NCBI GenBank assembly: GCA_046734795.1
Contig: JBKPRX010000168.1
Coordinates: forward strand, 1 to 17,803
DNA: 17,803 bases
Direction of reading: 5' to 3'
From: JBKPRX01 sp046734795
GTDB lineage: Bacteria > Actinomycetota > Thermoleophilia > Gaiellales > Gaiellaceae
Shown here: one piece after another, positions 6,190-13,014 of the stretch
Numbering within the stretch: the stretch's first letter is position 1
Layout: the number at the start of each line of letters is the position of its first letter
Notes under the pieces: generated by a model
Told to the model about the DNA's origin: nothing
Database searches by the model: none
Seen by the model: the letters and a program-made list of their open reading frames with translations, nothing else
Translations under genes and position numbers: made by a program

Positions 6190-6751
6190 CTGGCTCCGCG
6201 CCGTCGTCGCGACGCCCGGGCTGACGGCGATTCGCGACCTGGCCGAAGCGCAGGCGCGACTGCTCGACGACTCGCTTCGAGCTGTCCCATACGTGGGCCG
6301 GTTCGCGGGTGTGATCGCCGACGTCGGTTCGGGCGGCGGCGCGCCAGGAATTCCGCTCGCTCATGCTCTGCCGGAGCGCGAGGTGGTGCTGCTCGAAGCC
6401 GAGCGACGCAAGTGCGACTTCCTCGAAGGCTGGGCGCCGCCGAACGCGCGTGTCGTCTGGGGGCGTGCGGAGGAGCAGGCGCCTGACACATTCGGCGTCG
6501 CAGTTGCAAAGGCGCTCGCTCCGCCGCCCGTTGCCGCCGAGTGGTGTCTTGCGCTCGTCCGCCCTGGCGGCGCTGCGATTCTCTTCGTCGGCGAGACCGC
6601 GAGCACCTCGGCCGTCGCGCGTGTGTCAGACCAGCTGGGCGGCGGCGAGCCGGAGCAGCACGAAGGGTTGCTCGTGATCCCGAAGCTCGAGCCGACACCT
6701 GCGGGCTTCCCTCGACGCCCTGGAATCGCACGCAAACGGCCGCTTGCCTGA
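6146..6751 (+). CDS. rsmG: 16S rRNA (guanine-N7)-methyltransferase RsmG
   Basis: RsmG (GidB) methylates G527 of 16S rRNA with S-adenosylmethionine. The 201-aa product has LTAIRD (26-31), the SAM-binding motif IADVGSGGGAPGIPLA (57-72), LLEAERRKCDFL and the C-terminal RRPGIARKRPLA. GTG at 6146 is the only ATG/GTG/TTG start before the conserved region, because an upstream in-frame TGA closes the frame; it overlaps khpB by 44 nt. The sequence is divergent in two places: GLTAIRD replaces the usual NLTAIRD, and AKALAP stands where the family usually has (S)RA. The protein is slightly short at the N-terminus. It lies in the operon between khpB and parA, as in many bacteria. Confidence 0.93.
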   Translation: MRNPTATSSSDPLASWLRAVVATPGLTAIRDLAEAQARLLDDSLRAVPYVGRFAGVIADVGSGGGAPGIPLAHALPEREVVLLEAERRKCDFLEGWAPPNARVVWGRAEEQAPDTFGVAVAKALAPPPVAAEWCLALVRPGGAAILFVGETASTSAVARVSDQLGGGEPEQHEGLLVIPKLEPTPAGFPRRPGIARKRPLA

Positions 6752-7547
6752 ACTGGGCGCCCCTGTCCGGGCGCGACGGCAAGATGGGCAGGTGCCAGCC
6801 CGGATCTATGCCCTTGCAAACCAGAAGGGCGGTGTCGGCAAGACGACAACGGCAATCAACCTTGCCGCGTGTCTTGCGGAAGCCGGGCAGCCTGCACTCG
6901 TCGTCGATCTCGACCCGCAGGCGAACGCGACCTCCGGCCTCGGAGAACGTGCGAACGGCACCTCGAGCTACGACCTGCTCGACGGTGCGCCGCTGAGCGA
7001 GCTCGCGAAGCCAACTCGCTTTCCGAACCTCTCCATTGTCCCGTCGAAGCGCGACCTCGCCGGGGCAGTCGTCGAGCTCGCGCGACGCGACGACGGCGAG
7101 CGGTACCTCGCCGAGGCGCTCGCGAGCGGAGCGGACGAGTACCGGTTCGTGTTCCTCGACTGCCCGCCTTCGCTCGGTCCGCTCACGGTGAACGCGCTCG
7201 CGGCGGCGGACCGCGTTCTCGTTCCGGTGCAGGCCGAGTACTACGCGCTCGAGGGGCTGACGCAGCTCCTCGAGTCAGTGGAGCTCGTGCGGCGCCGGCT
7301 CAACCCGCAGCTCGGGATCGGCGGGCTGCTCCTGACGATGGTCGATGCACGGACGAAGCTTGCAGCCGACGTCGAGTCCGAAGTCCGCCGCCACTTCGGC
7401 GAGCTCGTCTTCAAGCAGGCAGTGCCCCGCTCGGTGAGGCTGGCCGAGGCGCCGAGCCACGGGCTTCCCGCGATTGCGTACGACCGCCGCTCGGCCGGCG
7501 CCGACGCCTACTGGAAGGTGGCGATGGAGCTTGTCGAGCGCTGCTAG
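6744..7547 (+). CDS. parA: Chromosome partitioning ATPase ParA/Soj
   Basis: ParA is a deviant-Walker ATPase that binds the nucleoid and, with ParB-parS, moves replicated origins apart. The product shows the deviant Walker A KGGVGKTTT (28-36 from the first start), DLDPQANAT, Walker B-like FVFLDCPPSLGPL, and the conserved VPVQAEYYALEGL and APSHGLPAIAYD. The first start is TTG at 6744 (267 aa, overlapping rsmG by 8 nt). A GTG at 6792 (VPARIYALANQKGG) gives 251 aa and matches the usual compact N-terminus better, so the first 16 residues are doubtful. It overlaps parB, suggesting translational coupling. Confidence 0.96.
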   Translation: MPELGAPVRARRQDGQVPARIYALANQKGGVGKTTTAINLAACLAEAGQPALVVDLDPQANATSGLGERANGTSSYDLLDGAPLSELAKPTRFPNLSIVPSKRDLAGAVVELARRDDGERYLAEALASGADEYRFVFLDCPPSLGPLTVNALAAADRVLVPVQAEYYALEGLTQLLESVELVRRRLNPQLGIGGLLLTMVDARTKLAADVESEVRRHFGELVFKQAVPRSVRLAEAPSHGLPAIAYDRRSAGADAYWKVAMELVERC

Positions 7548-8385
7548 CACGAACCGTCGCGGCCTCGGTCGCGGTCTCGAGGTCCTGATCGGCGGCAACG
7601 ACGCGACCGCCGAGCTCGTCGAGCTGCCGGTAGAGGCGATCCATCCGAATCCGCGCCAGCCGCGGCGCCGCTTCGAGGCCGACGCCGCGAGTGGCCTCGC
7701 CGAGTCGGTCAAAGCGCAGGGTGTCATCCAGCCGGTCCTCGTGCGACCGCGCCCGGCTGGAGGCTACGAGCTGATCGCCGGTGAGCGCCGGTGGCGCGCC
7801 GCACGCGAGGCCGGCGTTGCGATCGTGCCCGCGGTGGTTCGCGCAGCAGCGGATCGCGACTCGCTTTTGCTCGCGCTCGTCGAGAACGTCGCGCGTGAGC
7901 AGCTCTCGGCGGTCGAGGAAGCGCGCGCCTACGCCGTGCTCCAGGATGAATTCGGATTTAGTCTCGGCGAGGTCGCAGAGCGCGTTGGTCGCTCGAAGCC
8001 GAGCGTGTCGAATCGACTGCGGCTGTTGGAGCTGCCGGACGACGTGCTCGGGATGGTGGAACGCGGTCAGCTCACGGAAGGACACGCGCGCGCGGTGCTG
8101 GCCGTTCCGGACCAGGACGCGCGTCGCCGGCTTGCGCGCGAGATCGTCCAGCGCGGTCTCAGCGTGCGAGCCGCCGAGCAGCGCGCTCGCTGGGCCGGCG
8201 CCCGACAGAAGCCGCGGCAGAGCGCCGGCCGCGTCGATCCAGCGCTGGCTGCTCGGGTGCGCGACTCGATCGAGCGGCTAACTGGCTTCCCCGCCGCTGT
8301 CTCTCGCGGGCGGGTCGAGATCCGCTATGCGGACGAGCATGCACTCGAAGATCTCGCCGACGCGCTCGACCGGCTGCACACGTAA
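7531..8385 (+). CDS. parB: Chromosome partitioning protein ParB (CTPase clamp)
   Basis: ParB binds parS sites near oriC, closes into a CTP-dependent clamp and stimulates ParA. From the TTG at 7531 the product is 284 aa, a normal length. It has the N-terminal ParA-stimulating motif RRGLGRGLEVLI (9-20), the CTP-binding motif GERRWRA (84-90), ENVAREQLS (118-126), a helix-turn-helix (about 144-163, SLGEVAERVGRSKPSVSNRL), and a C-terminal dimerisation domain. An earlier in-frame TTG (7474) would add 19 residues of non-conserved sequence and overlap parA by 74 nt; I prefer 7531 (17-nt overlap). It is the last gene of the origin operon and is followed by a strong hairpin. Confidence 0.95.
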   Translation: MSSAASTNRRGLGRGLEVLIGGNDATAELVELPVEAIHPNPRQPRRRFEADAASGLAESVKAQGVIQPVLVRPRPAGGYELIAGERRWRAAREAGVAIVPAVVRAAADRDSLLLALVENVAREQLSAVEEARAYAVLQDEFGFSLGEVAERVGRSKPSVSNRLRLLELPDDVLGMVERGQLTEGHARAVLAVPDQDARRRLAREIVQRGLSVRAAEQRARWAGARQKPRQSAGRVDPALAARVRDSIERLTGFPAAVSRGRVEIRYADEHALEDLADALDRLHT

Positions 8386-8397
8386 CCGACCGCAGAC

Positions 8398-8432
8398 GTA
8401 CGAACGAGCCCGGGCCGCGAGCTCGTCCGTAC
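8398..8432. terminator. Bidirectional hairpin between convergent genes
   Basis: GTACGAACGAGC (8398-8409) pairs with GCTCGTCCGTAC (8421-8432), a 12-bp stem with one A-C mismatch and an 11-nt GC-rich loop. It begins 13 nt after the parB stop and ends 20 nt before the stop of the minus-strand secreted-protein gene. There is no T-tract, as is common in GC-rich actinobacteria. A role as terminator for both genes fits its position. Confidence 0.6.
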
Positions 8433-8452
8433 CGGTGGAGGGCTCCGCTTGC

Positions 8453-8938
8453 CTACGCGTTGCGCAGTCGCCCCTGCGTCTGACGTGCGATGAGTACCCC
8501 GCCCCCGAGGAGGAGCATCGCCGTCAGCGCACTACCGAGTCCGATGCCGAAGTCGCCCCAGTCGAACGAGTCCGAGGAGACGGCTACGACCTGCGGTGCC
8601 GCGAAGAGAGCCGGATCGTTCGTATCCGGCGCGTGCGCGTAGCTGACATACGTCGGCTGCGCGACCGAAGCGACGGTCGTGTCCGGCGAGTGACCGTTGG
8701 TGAGAAAGGTCTGTTGCGACGCGGCGGCCTGGTCGTTCGTGTCAGGTGCGTGCCCGTACTGCAGGTACGTGCTCTGGACGACCGTCGACTGATGGTCGGA
8801 ACCGAGCGCCGTCGGGATTGAGCCCGGGTCGCTGGCGAGCGCCGTTGCGAATGCCGGCGTTGCGGCGAGTGCCGCTACTCCGACGACCGCTGCGAGTAGC
8901 GCGACCCGGCGTGTGAGCTTGCGAAACTTCGGAGCCAT
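8453..8938 (-). CDS. Secreted/anchored protein with three HxPDT repeats, unknown function
   Basis: I do not recognise this 161-aa protein. It has a signal peptide (basic KFRKLTRR, hydrophobic ALLAAVVGVAALAA, likely cleavage after AFA about residue 31) and a C-terminal membrane segment (about 133-150) followed by a basic ARQTQGRLR tail, typical of a single-pass surface protein. In between are three repeats, YGHAPDTND (61-69), NGHSPDTTV (81-89) and YAHAPDTND (100-108), spaced 19-20 residues apart and each preceded by a QxT(Y/F) segment. FDWGDFGIG lies just before the anchor. The ATG at 8938 has a perfect AAGGAGG 6 nt upstream, which decides the start over a longer open frame. It diverges from a SARP-type regulator. 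Confidence 0.85.
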   Translation of the reverse strand: MAPKFRKLTRRVALLAAVVGVAALAATPAFATALASDPGSIPTALGSDHQSTVVQSTYLQYGHAPDTNDQAAASQQTFLTNGHSPDTTVASVAQPTYVSYAHAPDTNDPALFAAPQVVAVSSDSFDWGDFGIGLGSALTAMLLLGGGVLIARQTQGRLRNA

Positions 8939-8944
8939 CGTTGC

Positions 8945-8951
8945 CCTCCTT
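8945..8951 (-). promoter_or_regulatory. Strong ribosome binding site AAGGAGG
   Basis: This perfect Shine-Dalgarno heptamer sits 6 nt before ATG 8938. It is the best ribosome binding site noticed in the window, fixes the start of the repeat protein and suggests high expression. Confidence 0.8.
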
Positions 8952-8994
8952 GACTGCTTGCCCGTCCTCTTCATGGGCTGAGTGGATCGCAGCT

Positions 8995-9024
8995 CGCCAA
9001 AGGCTCGGTGAAGCCGCGGTAAAG
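8995..9024. promoter_or_regulatory. Three 11-bp-phased direct repeats, candidate regulator operator
   Basis: CGCCAAAG (8995-9002), CGGTGAAG (9006-9013) and CGGTAAAG (9017-9024) are repeated with an exact 11-bp period, one helical turn, so all would lie on the same face of the DNA. SARP-family regulators are known to bind short direct repeats spaced by about 11 bp near -35 regions. The array lies between the repeat protein and the SARP-type gene, 19 bp upstream of the latter's putative -35. The operator function is inference. Confidence 0.5.
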
Positions 9025-9043
9025 ACCTGGCGCACGGCGCGGG

Positions 9044-9072
9044 TTGAGTGCCCGGAACGCTGGTGTTAGCGT
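9044..9072 (+). promoter_or_regulatory. Putative promoter of the SARP-type regulator gene
   Basis: TTGAGT (9044-9049) and TAGCGT (9067-9072) are separated by 17 bp. Transcription would start near 9079, about 15 nt before the GTG start. The -10 match is weak, consistent with a promoter needing activation. Confidence 0.35.
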
Positions 9073-9093
9073 CGAACGATCGAGTCGGGAATC

Positions 9094-12000
9094 GTGTTCC
9101 GGATCCTCGGCCCGCTCGAGGTCGAATCCGGTCGCCGCCTCGTCGATCTCGGCGGACAAAAGCAGCGTGCGCTCCTCGCACGTCTGCTTGTCGACGCCAA
9201 CCATGTCGTCTCAGTCGACCGACTGGTCGACGCGCTGTGGGACGACGACCCACCTGAGACGGCGCAGAAGGCGCTGCAGGTGTACGTCTCGCAGTTGCGG
9301 AAGATTCTCGGCCGCGAGCGGATCGTCACGCGGGCGCCGGGGTACGAGATACGGCTCGAGCCGTCGGAGCTCGACGCCATCCAGTTCGAACAGTTTGCGG
9401 CGGCTGGGCACAGCGCGGAGGCGCTCGCGCTGTGGCGCGGGCCCCCGCTTCCGGAGTTCGTCTCGGACGCGTTCGCGCAGCCGCACATCGCGCGGTGGGA
9501 AGAGCTCCGTCTGGCCTGCATCGAGCAGCGCACCGACGCCGACCTTGCAAGCAGCAAGCACGCGGCTGTCATCGGTGAGCTCGAGGGTCTCGTCCGCGAG
9601 CATCCGCACCGCGAGCGGCTGATCGCGCAGCTCATGCTCGCGTTGTACCGCTCGGGCCGCCAGGCGGAGGCGCTCGACGTCTACGCCGCGGCGCGCACGC
9701 GGTTTGCCGACGAGCTCGGGCTCGACCCGAGCGCGCCGCTGAAGGAGCTGCACCTGGCGATCCTGCGACAAGACACATCGCTAGAGCTACCGGCGGCGGT
9801 GCCAGCGGATTCGGCCCGCGATTCGTCGTCGAGCGCGTTTGTCGGCCGCGAGGCTGAGCTTGCCGAGCTAAGCGACGGGCTCGCCGACGTCGTTGCCGGC
9901 CGCGGACGACTCGTCTTCCTCGTCGGCGAGCCGGGAATCGGCAAGAGCCGCTTGGCCGAAGAGCTCGTGAGGCAAGCGCGGGAGCAGGGCGCGCTCGTCC
10001 TGGTCGGCCGCTGCTGGGAGGCGGGCGGCGCGCCCGCGTACTGGCCCTGGGTGCAGGTGCTTCGCACGTATGTCCGTGAGGCGACGGATGACGAGCTACA
10101 CGCAGACGTCGGCATCGGCGGCGCGGAGATCGCGCAGATCGTTCCGGAGCTACGTCACCGACTTCCGGATCTGCCGGCACCGGTGTCGCTCGAAGCCGAC
10201 GGAGCGAGGTTCCGGCTGTTCGACGCTGTCTTCGACTTGTTGCAGCGCGTTGCTCGTGCGCGGCCGCTCGTCCTCGTCCTCGACGATCTCCACGCAGCCG
10301 ACGCGCCTTCGCTCTTGCTTCTGCAGTTCGTCGCGCGGAGCCTTGCGACGACGCGGATGCTCGTTCTCGGCGCGTATCGCGACGTCGACCCGGTTCCCGC
10401 CGGCCCGTTGCTGGAGTTGCTCGCGGGCGTGGTGCGCGAGCCGACTGCAACTCGAATCCTGCTGCGCGGTCTGACGAAAGACGCCGTCGAGGAATACCTC
10501 AATCTCTCGGCCGGCGAGCTTGCGTCCCCGACGCTTTCAGCGGCATTGCACGACGCGACCGAAGGCAATGCGCTCTTCCTCGCAGAGATGGTCAGGCTGC
10601 TGGCAGCCGACGGCATCGATGACGGCATCGCGATTCCGCAGAGCGTGCGCGACGTGATCGCGCTTCGACTCGGCCACCTGTCGGACGAGTGCAGGCGACT
10701 ACTCGGGTGCGCGTCGATCCTCGGGCGCGAGTTTGCCCTCGCGCCGCTCGCTCGTCTGGCGACGCGCTCCGAGGACGAGCTCCTGGAGGTCTTGGACGAA
10801 GCGTTGACGGCTCGTGTCGTTTCGAACCTGCCCGGCGTGCACGATCGCCTTCGGTTTGCGCACGTCTTGATCCGCGACACGCTCTACGACGGTCTCGCGT
10901 CGGCTCGGCGCGTTCGGCTCCATCGCCAAGTCGTCGACGCGCTTGAAGCGACTCACGGCGAGACTTCCGGTCGGCATCTTGCCGAGCTTGCGCATCACGC
11001 GTTCGCGGGGAACGATCTGCGCAAGGGAATCGAGTACGCGCACCGCGCGGGCGACCGTGCGCTCGAGCTGCTCGCGTACGAGGAAGCAGCGCGGCAGTAC
11101 TCGGCAGCTCTCGAAGCGTTGGCTGCATCGCCCGATGACGACGGCGAGCTCCGTTGCGAGCTCCTGCTTGGCATCGGCGAGGCGCAAGTGCGCAGCGGGG
11201 AAACCGCCGTCGCGAAGGAGACGTTCCTCGAAGCGGCCGAGCTCGCGCGGCGTCTGGATCTTCCGCGCCTCTTCGCCTCGGCGGCAGCGGGCTACGCCCG
11301 TGAGGACATGTACCTCCGGAAGGGTGGCGACGCGCGGCTGGTCGGCTTGATCGAGGAGGCGCTCGGTGTCGTTGACGAAACCAACGTCGAGCTGCGAGCT
11401 CGGCTGCTTGGCCGGCTCGGTGGCGCCCTTCGCGACGAGCTGAGTCGGAGTCGGCGCGACGACGTCAGTCGGACCGCGATCGAGCTCGCGCGTCGAAGCG
11501 GGAACCGAGCTGCGCTCGCCTATGCGCTCGACGGCCGTATCGCGGCGATCGCGGGCCCGGACACGGTCGAGGAGTGCCTGGCACTTGCGACTGAGCTCTG
11601 CGAGCTCGCCGAGTCGATCCCGGACGTTCCGCGCATCATCCACGGGACATTGCACGGCATGATTGCGAAGCTCACGCTCGGCGATTGCAGCGAGATCGCT
11701 TCAGGACTCGACCGAGTTACGGACCTTGCCGAGCAGCTTCGCGAGCCCGCACAGCTCTGGGACGCCGTCGCCGCTCGTGCAGCGTTCGCGCTTGCAGAGG
11801 GTCGGCTTGCCGAGGGCGCCGAATTGAGCGAGCGCGCGTTCGAGATCGGCGAGCGCGCGAAGCCGGAAGCTGCGATCCCGGTCTACCGGCTCCAGCGCTT
11901 TACGCACCACGACCTTCGCGGCGAGCTCGCTGAGGTCGAGCGAGAGCTCCACGAACTGGTCGACGGCTATCCGGCCCGGGTCGCGTTCCGGTGCGTGCTC

Positions 12001-12510
12001 ATCAATGTCGATGCGCGCCAAGGTCGCGTCGAGGCGGCGCGACAAGCACTACACGAGCTCGGTCGGACACACTTCTCTGCGATCCCCTTCGACCAGGAGT
12101 GGCTCTTCGGTGCGAGCTTCCTCGCCGAGACAGCGGCCCTTCTCCATGACGCCGACTCAGCCGCGACGCTCTACGAGCGGCTCGCCCCGTACGAGACGCT
12201 CGTTGCGGCTGACTGGCCGGAAGGGATCCGCGGTGCAGTCTCGCGCTACCTCGCGCTACTAGCAGCGACGACCGCGCGACCCGACGACGCCGTGCGCCAC
12301 TTCGAGCACGCGCTCGAGCTCAACGAGCGGCTGGGATTTCGCCCGTGGCTCGCACATACCCAGGTCGACTACGCGCGCTTCTCGGCCGCGCGTGACCCGC
12401 ACCGCACCGAGGAGCTCCTCTCGGAAGCCGTCAAGACCTACAAAGAGCTCGGCATGGATTCGCACGCGTCGTCCGTCTCCGGCGCCGCGCTCGCGTCGGA
12501 GCTTTCGTGA
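9094..12510 (+). CDS. AfsR/SARP-type transcriptional regulator with BTAD, ATPase and TPR-like domains
   Basis: This 1138-aa protein is a multidomain transcriptional regulator. Residues 1-90 form an OmpR/SARP winged-helix DNA-binding domain (FRILGPLEV, LGGQKQRALLARLL, SVDRLVDALW, ALQVYVSQLRK, RAPGYEIRL). Residues 93-235 form a bacterial transcriptional activator (BTAD) domain ending DELGLDPSAPLKELHLAIL. Residues 249-560 form an AAA/STAND-like ATPase with Walker A GEPGIGKS (278-285) and Walker B LVLVLDDLHAAD (392-403). From about 640 to the end are Ala/Leu/Glu-rich helical TPR-like repeats. There is no C-terminal LuxR helix-turn-helix. The start is GTG at 9094: a TAG lies 27 nt upstream with no other start between. 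Known AfsR-type proteins respond to nucleotides or signals through this architecture. The target is unknown; the divergent repeat protein and the 11-bp repeats are the obvious candidates. Confidence 0.92.
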   Translation: MFRILGPLEVESGRRLVDLGGQKQRALLARLLVDANHVVSVDRLVDALWDDDPPETAQKALQVYVSQLRKILGRERIVTRAPGYEIRLEPSELDAIQFEQFAAAGHSAEALALWRGPPLPEFVSDAFAQPHIARWEELRLACIEQRTDADLASSKHAAVIGELEGLVREHPHRERLIAQLMLALYRSGRQAEALDVYAAARTRFADELGLDPSAPLKELHLAILRQDTSLELPAAVPADSARDSSSSAFVGREAELAELSDGLADVVAGRGRLVFLVGEPGIGKSRLAEELVRQAREQGALVLVGRCWEAGGAPAYWPWVQVLRTYVREATDDELHADVGIGGAEIAQIVPELRHRLPDLPAPVSLEADGARFRLFDAVFDLLQRVARARPLVLVLDDLHAADAPSLLLLQFVARSLATTRMLVLGAYRDVDPVPAGPLLELLAGVVREPTATRILLRGLTKDAVEEYLNLSAGELASPTLSAALHDATEGNALFLAEMVRLLAADGIDDGIAIPQSVRDVIALRLGHLSDECRRLLGCASILGREFALAPLARLATRSEDELLEVLDEALTARVVSNLPGVHDRLRFAHVLIRDTLYDGLASARRVRLHRQVVDALEATHGETSGRHLAELAHHAFAGNDLRKGIEYAHRAGDRALELLAYEEAARQYSAALEALAASPDDDGELRCELLLGIGEAQVRSGETAVAKETFLEAAELARRLDLPRLFASAAAGYAREDMYLRKGGDARLVGLIEEALGVVDETNVELRARLLGRLGGALRDELSRSRRDDVSRTAIELARRSGNRAALAYALDGRIAAIAGPDTVEECLALATELCELAESIPDVPRIIHGTLHGMIAKLTLGDCSEIASGLDRVTDLAEQLREPAQLWDAVAARAAFALAEGRLAEGAELSERAFEIGERAKPEAAIPVYRLQRFTHHDLRGELAEVERELHELVDGYPARVAFRCVLINVDARQGRVEAARQALHELGRTHFSAIPFDQEWLFGASFLAETAALLHDADSAATLYERLAPYETLVAADWPEGIRGAVSRYLALLAATTARPDDAVRHFEHALELNERLGFRPWLAHTQVDYARFSAARDPHRTEELLSEAVKTYKELGMDSHASSVSGAALASELS

Positions 12511-12511
12511 C

Positions 12512-12539
12512 GGAACTGCGAGTGCTGGAACTGCGAGTG
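12512..12539. repeat. 13-bp tandem direct repeat beside tRNA-Ile 3' end
   Basis: GGAACTGCGAGTG occurs at 12512-12524 and again at 12527-12539, a 15-nt period with a CT spacer. It fills the gap between the SARP-type gene stop and the tRNA 3' end. It may be a slippage duplication or a remnant of an integration event. No function is apparent. Confidence 0.7.
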
Positions 12540-12540
12540 A

Positions 12541-12614
12541 TGGGCGATCGTGGATTCGAACCACGGACCTCCGCCTTATCAGAGCGGCGCTCTAACCAAC
12601 TGAGCTAATCGCCC
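12541..12614 (-). tRNA. ileT: tRNA-Ile (anticodon GAT)
   Basis: Read on the minus strand the 74-nt gene folds into a full cloverleaf. It has a 7-bp acceptor stem GGGCGAT/ATCGCCC with discriminator A, D-arm AGCTCAGTTGGTTAGAGC, anticodon loop CTGATAA with anticodon GAT, and T-arm CGTGG-TTCGAAT-CCACG. CCA is not encoded (TCA follows the discriminator), so it is added post-transcriptionally. The gene is convergent with the SARP-type gene, 30 bp away. The gene symbol is only generic. Confidence 0.97.
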
Positions 12615-12625
12615 GCGGGCCGCGC

Positions 12626-12631
12626 ATTGTA
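12626..12631 (-). promoter_or_regulatory. Putative -10 element for tRNA-Ile
   Basis: On the minus strand TACAAT (5 of 6 to TATAAT) lies 11 nt before the tRNA 5' end. A weak CTTCCA stands 17 bp further upstream as possible -35. The spacing fits a short-leader tRNA promoter. Confidence 0.4.
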
Positions 12632-12660
12632 GCCACGCGTGCGTGCGGTGGAAGCTCGCG

Positions 12661-12909
12661 TCAGTGAAGCCGACTGGTGTGGTGCAGGTAGTCGGAGACG
12701 GCCTGGAGAAAGGCCCGATCTCCGGCGAGCTCGGCGAGAGTGTTCTTCGTCGCGTCGTCCAGCTCGTCGTCGATGGCGACCTCCGCCAGGAACGTGCCGA
12801 GCCGGTCTTCGCGCGAGAGGGCGGCCATTCGCAGCAAGACTTGGCGCGCGTACGCGTCCTGGGAGATCGCCTCGAGGAACTCGAGCTCGTGAAGCCAGGG
12901 GGCCTGCAT
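12661..12909 (-). CDS. Small hypothetical protein, 82 aa, helical
   Basis: No family is recognised. From the ATG at 12909 the product is 82 aa, with long predicted amphipathic helices (LHELEFLEAISQDAYARQVL, LAEVAIDDELDDATKNTLAE), strongly acidic, and ending HHTSRLH. Almost every codon ends in G or C in this frame, matching the window's real genes and supporting coding on this strand rather than in the overlapping plus frame. A longer open frame upstream extends into the next gene's promoter and antisense region and is not credible. No good ribosome binding site is seen before the ATG. It is cytoplasmic by lack of signal or membrane segments. Confidence 0.7.
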   Translation of the reverse strand: MQAPWLHELEFLEAISQDAYARQVLLRMAALSREDRLGTFLAEVAIDDELDDATKNTLAELAGDRAFLQAVSDYLHHTSRLH

Positions 12910-13014
12910 CAGGAAGGTAACGCGCGCTGGGTGCGTGCGGATACGCCTGCTCGAGTGTGCGCGGTGAAAGGTTTGCTTTGCAGGCCCTGAGCTACCATCA
13001 GAATCAGGTCGCGG

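Noticed and set aside
3914..8385. mnmE/mnmG (trmE/gidA) genes expected between khpB and rsmG
   Set aside because: They are not present. rsmG directly overlaps khpB, as is usual in actinobacteria, so this is not a deletion to report.
8939..9253. Extended N-terminus of the minus-strand repeat protein overlapping the SARP-type gene
   Set aside because: The perfect AAGGAGG plus signal peptide fix the start at 8938, and the extension is antisense to a well-conserved DNA-binding domain.
9632..11655. Long minus-strand open frames inside the SARP-type gene
   Set aside because: They are mirror frames caused by high GC and codon bias, Arg/Ala/Ser-rich with no domains. The plus frame shows intact motifs throughout.
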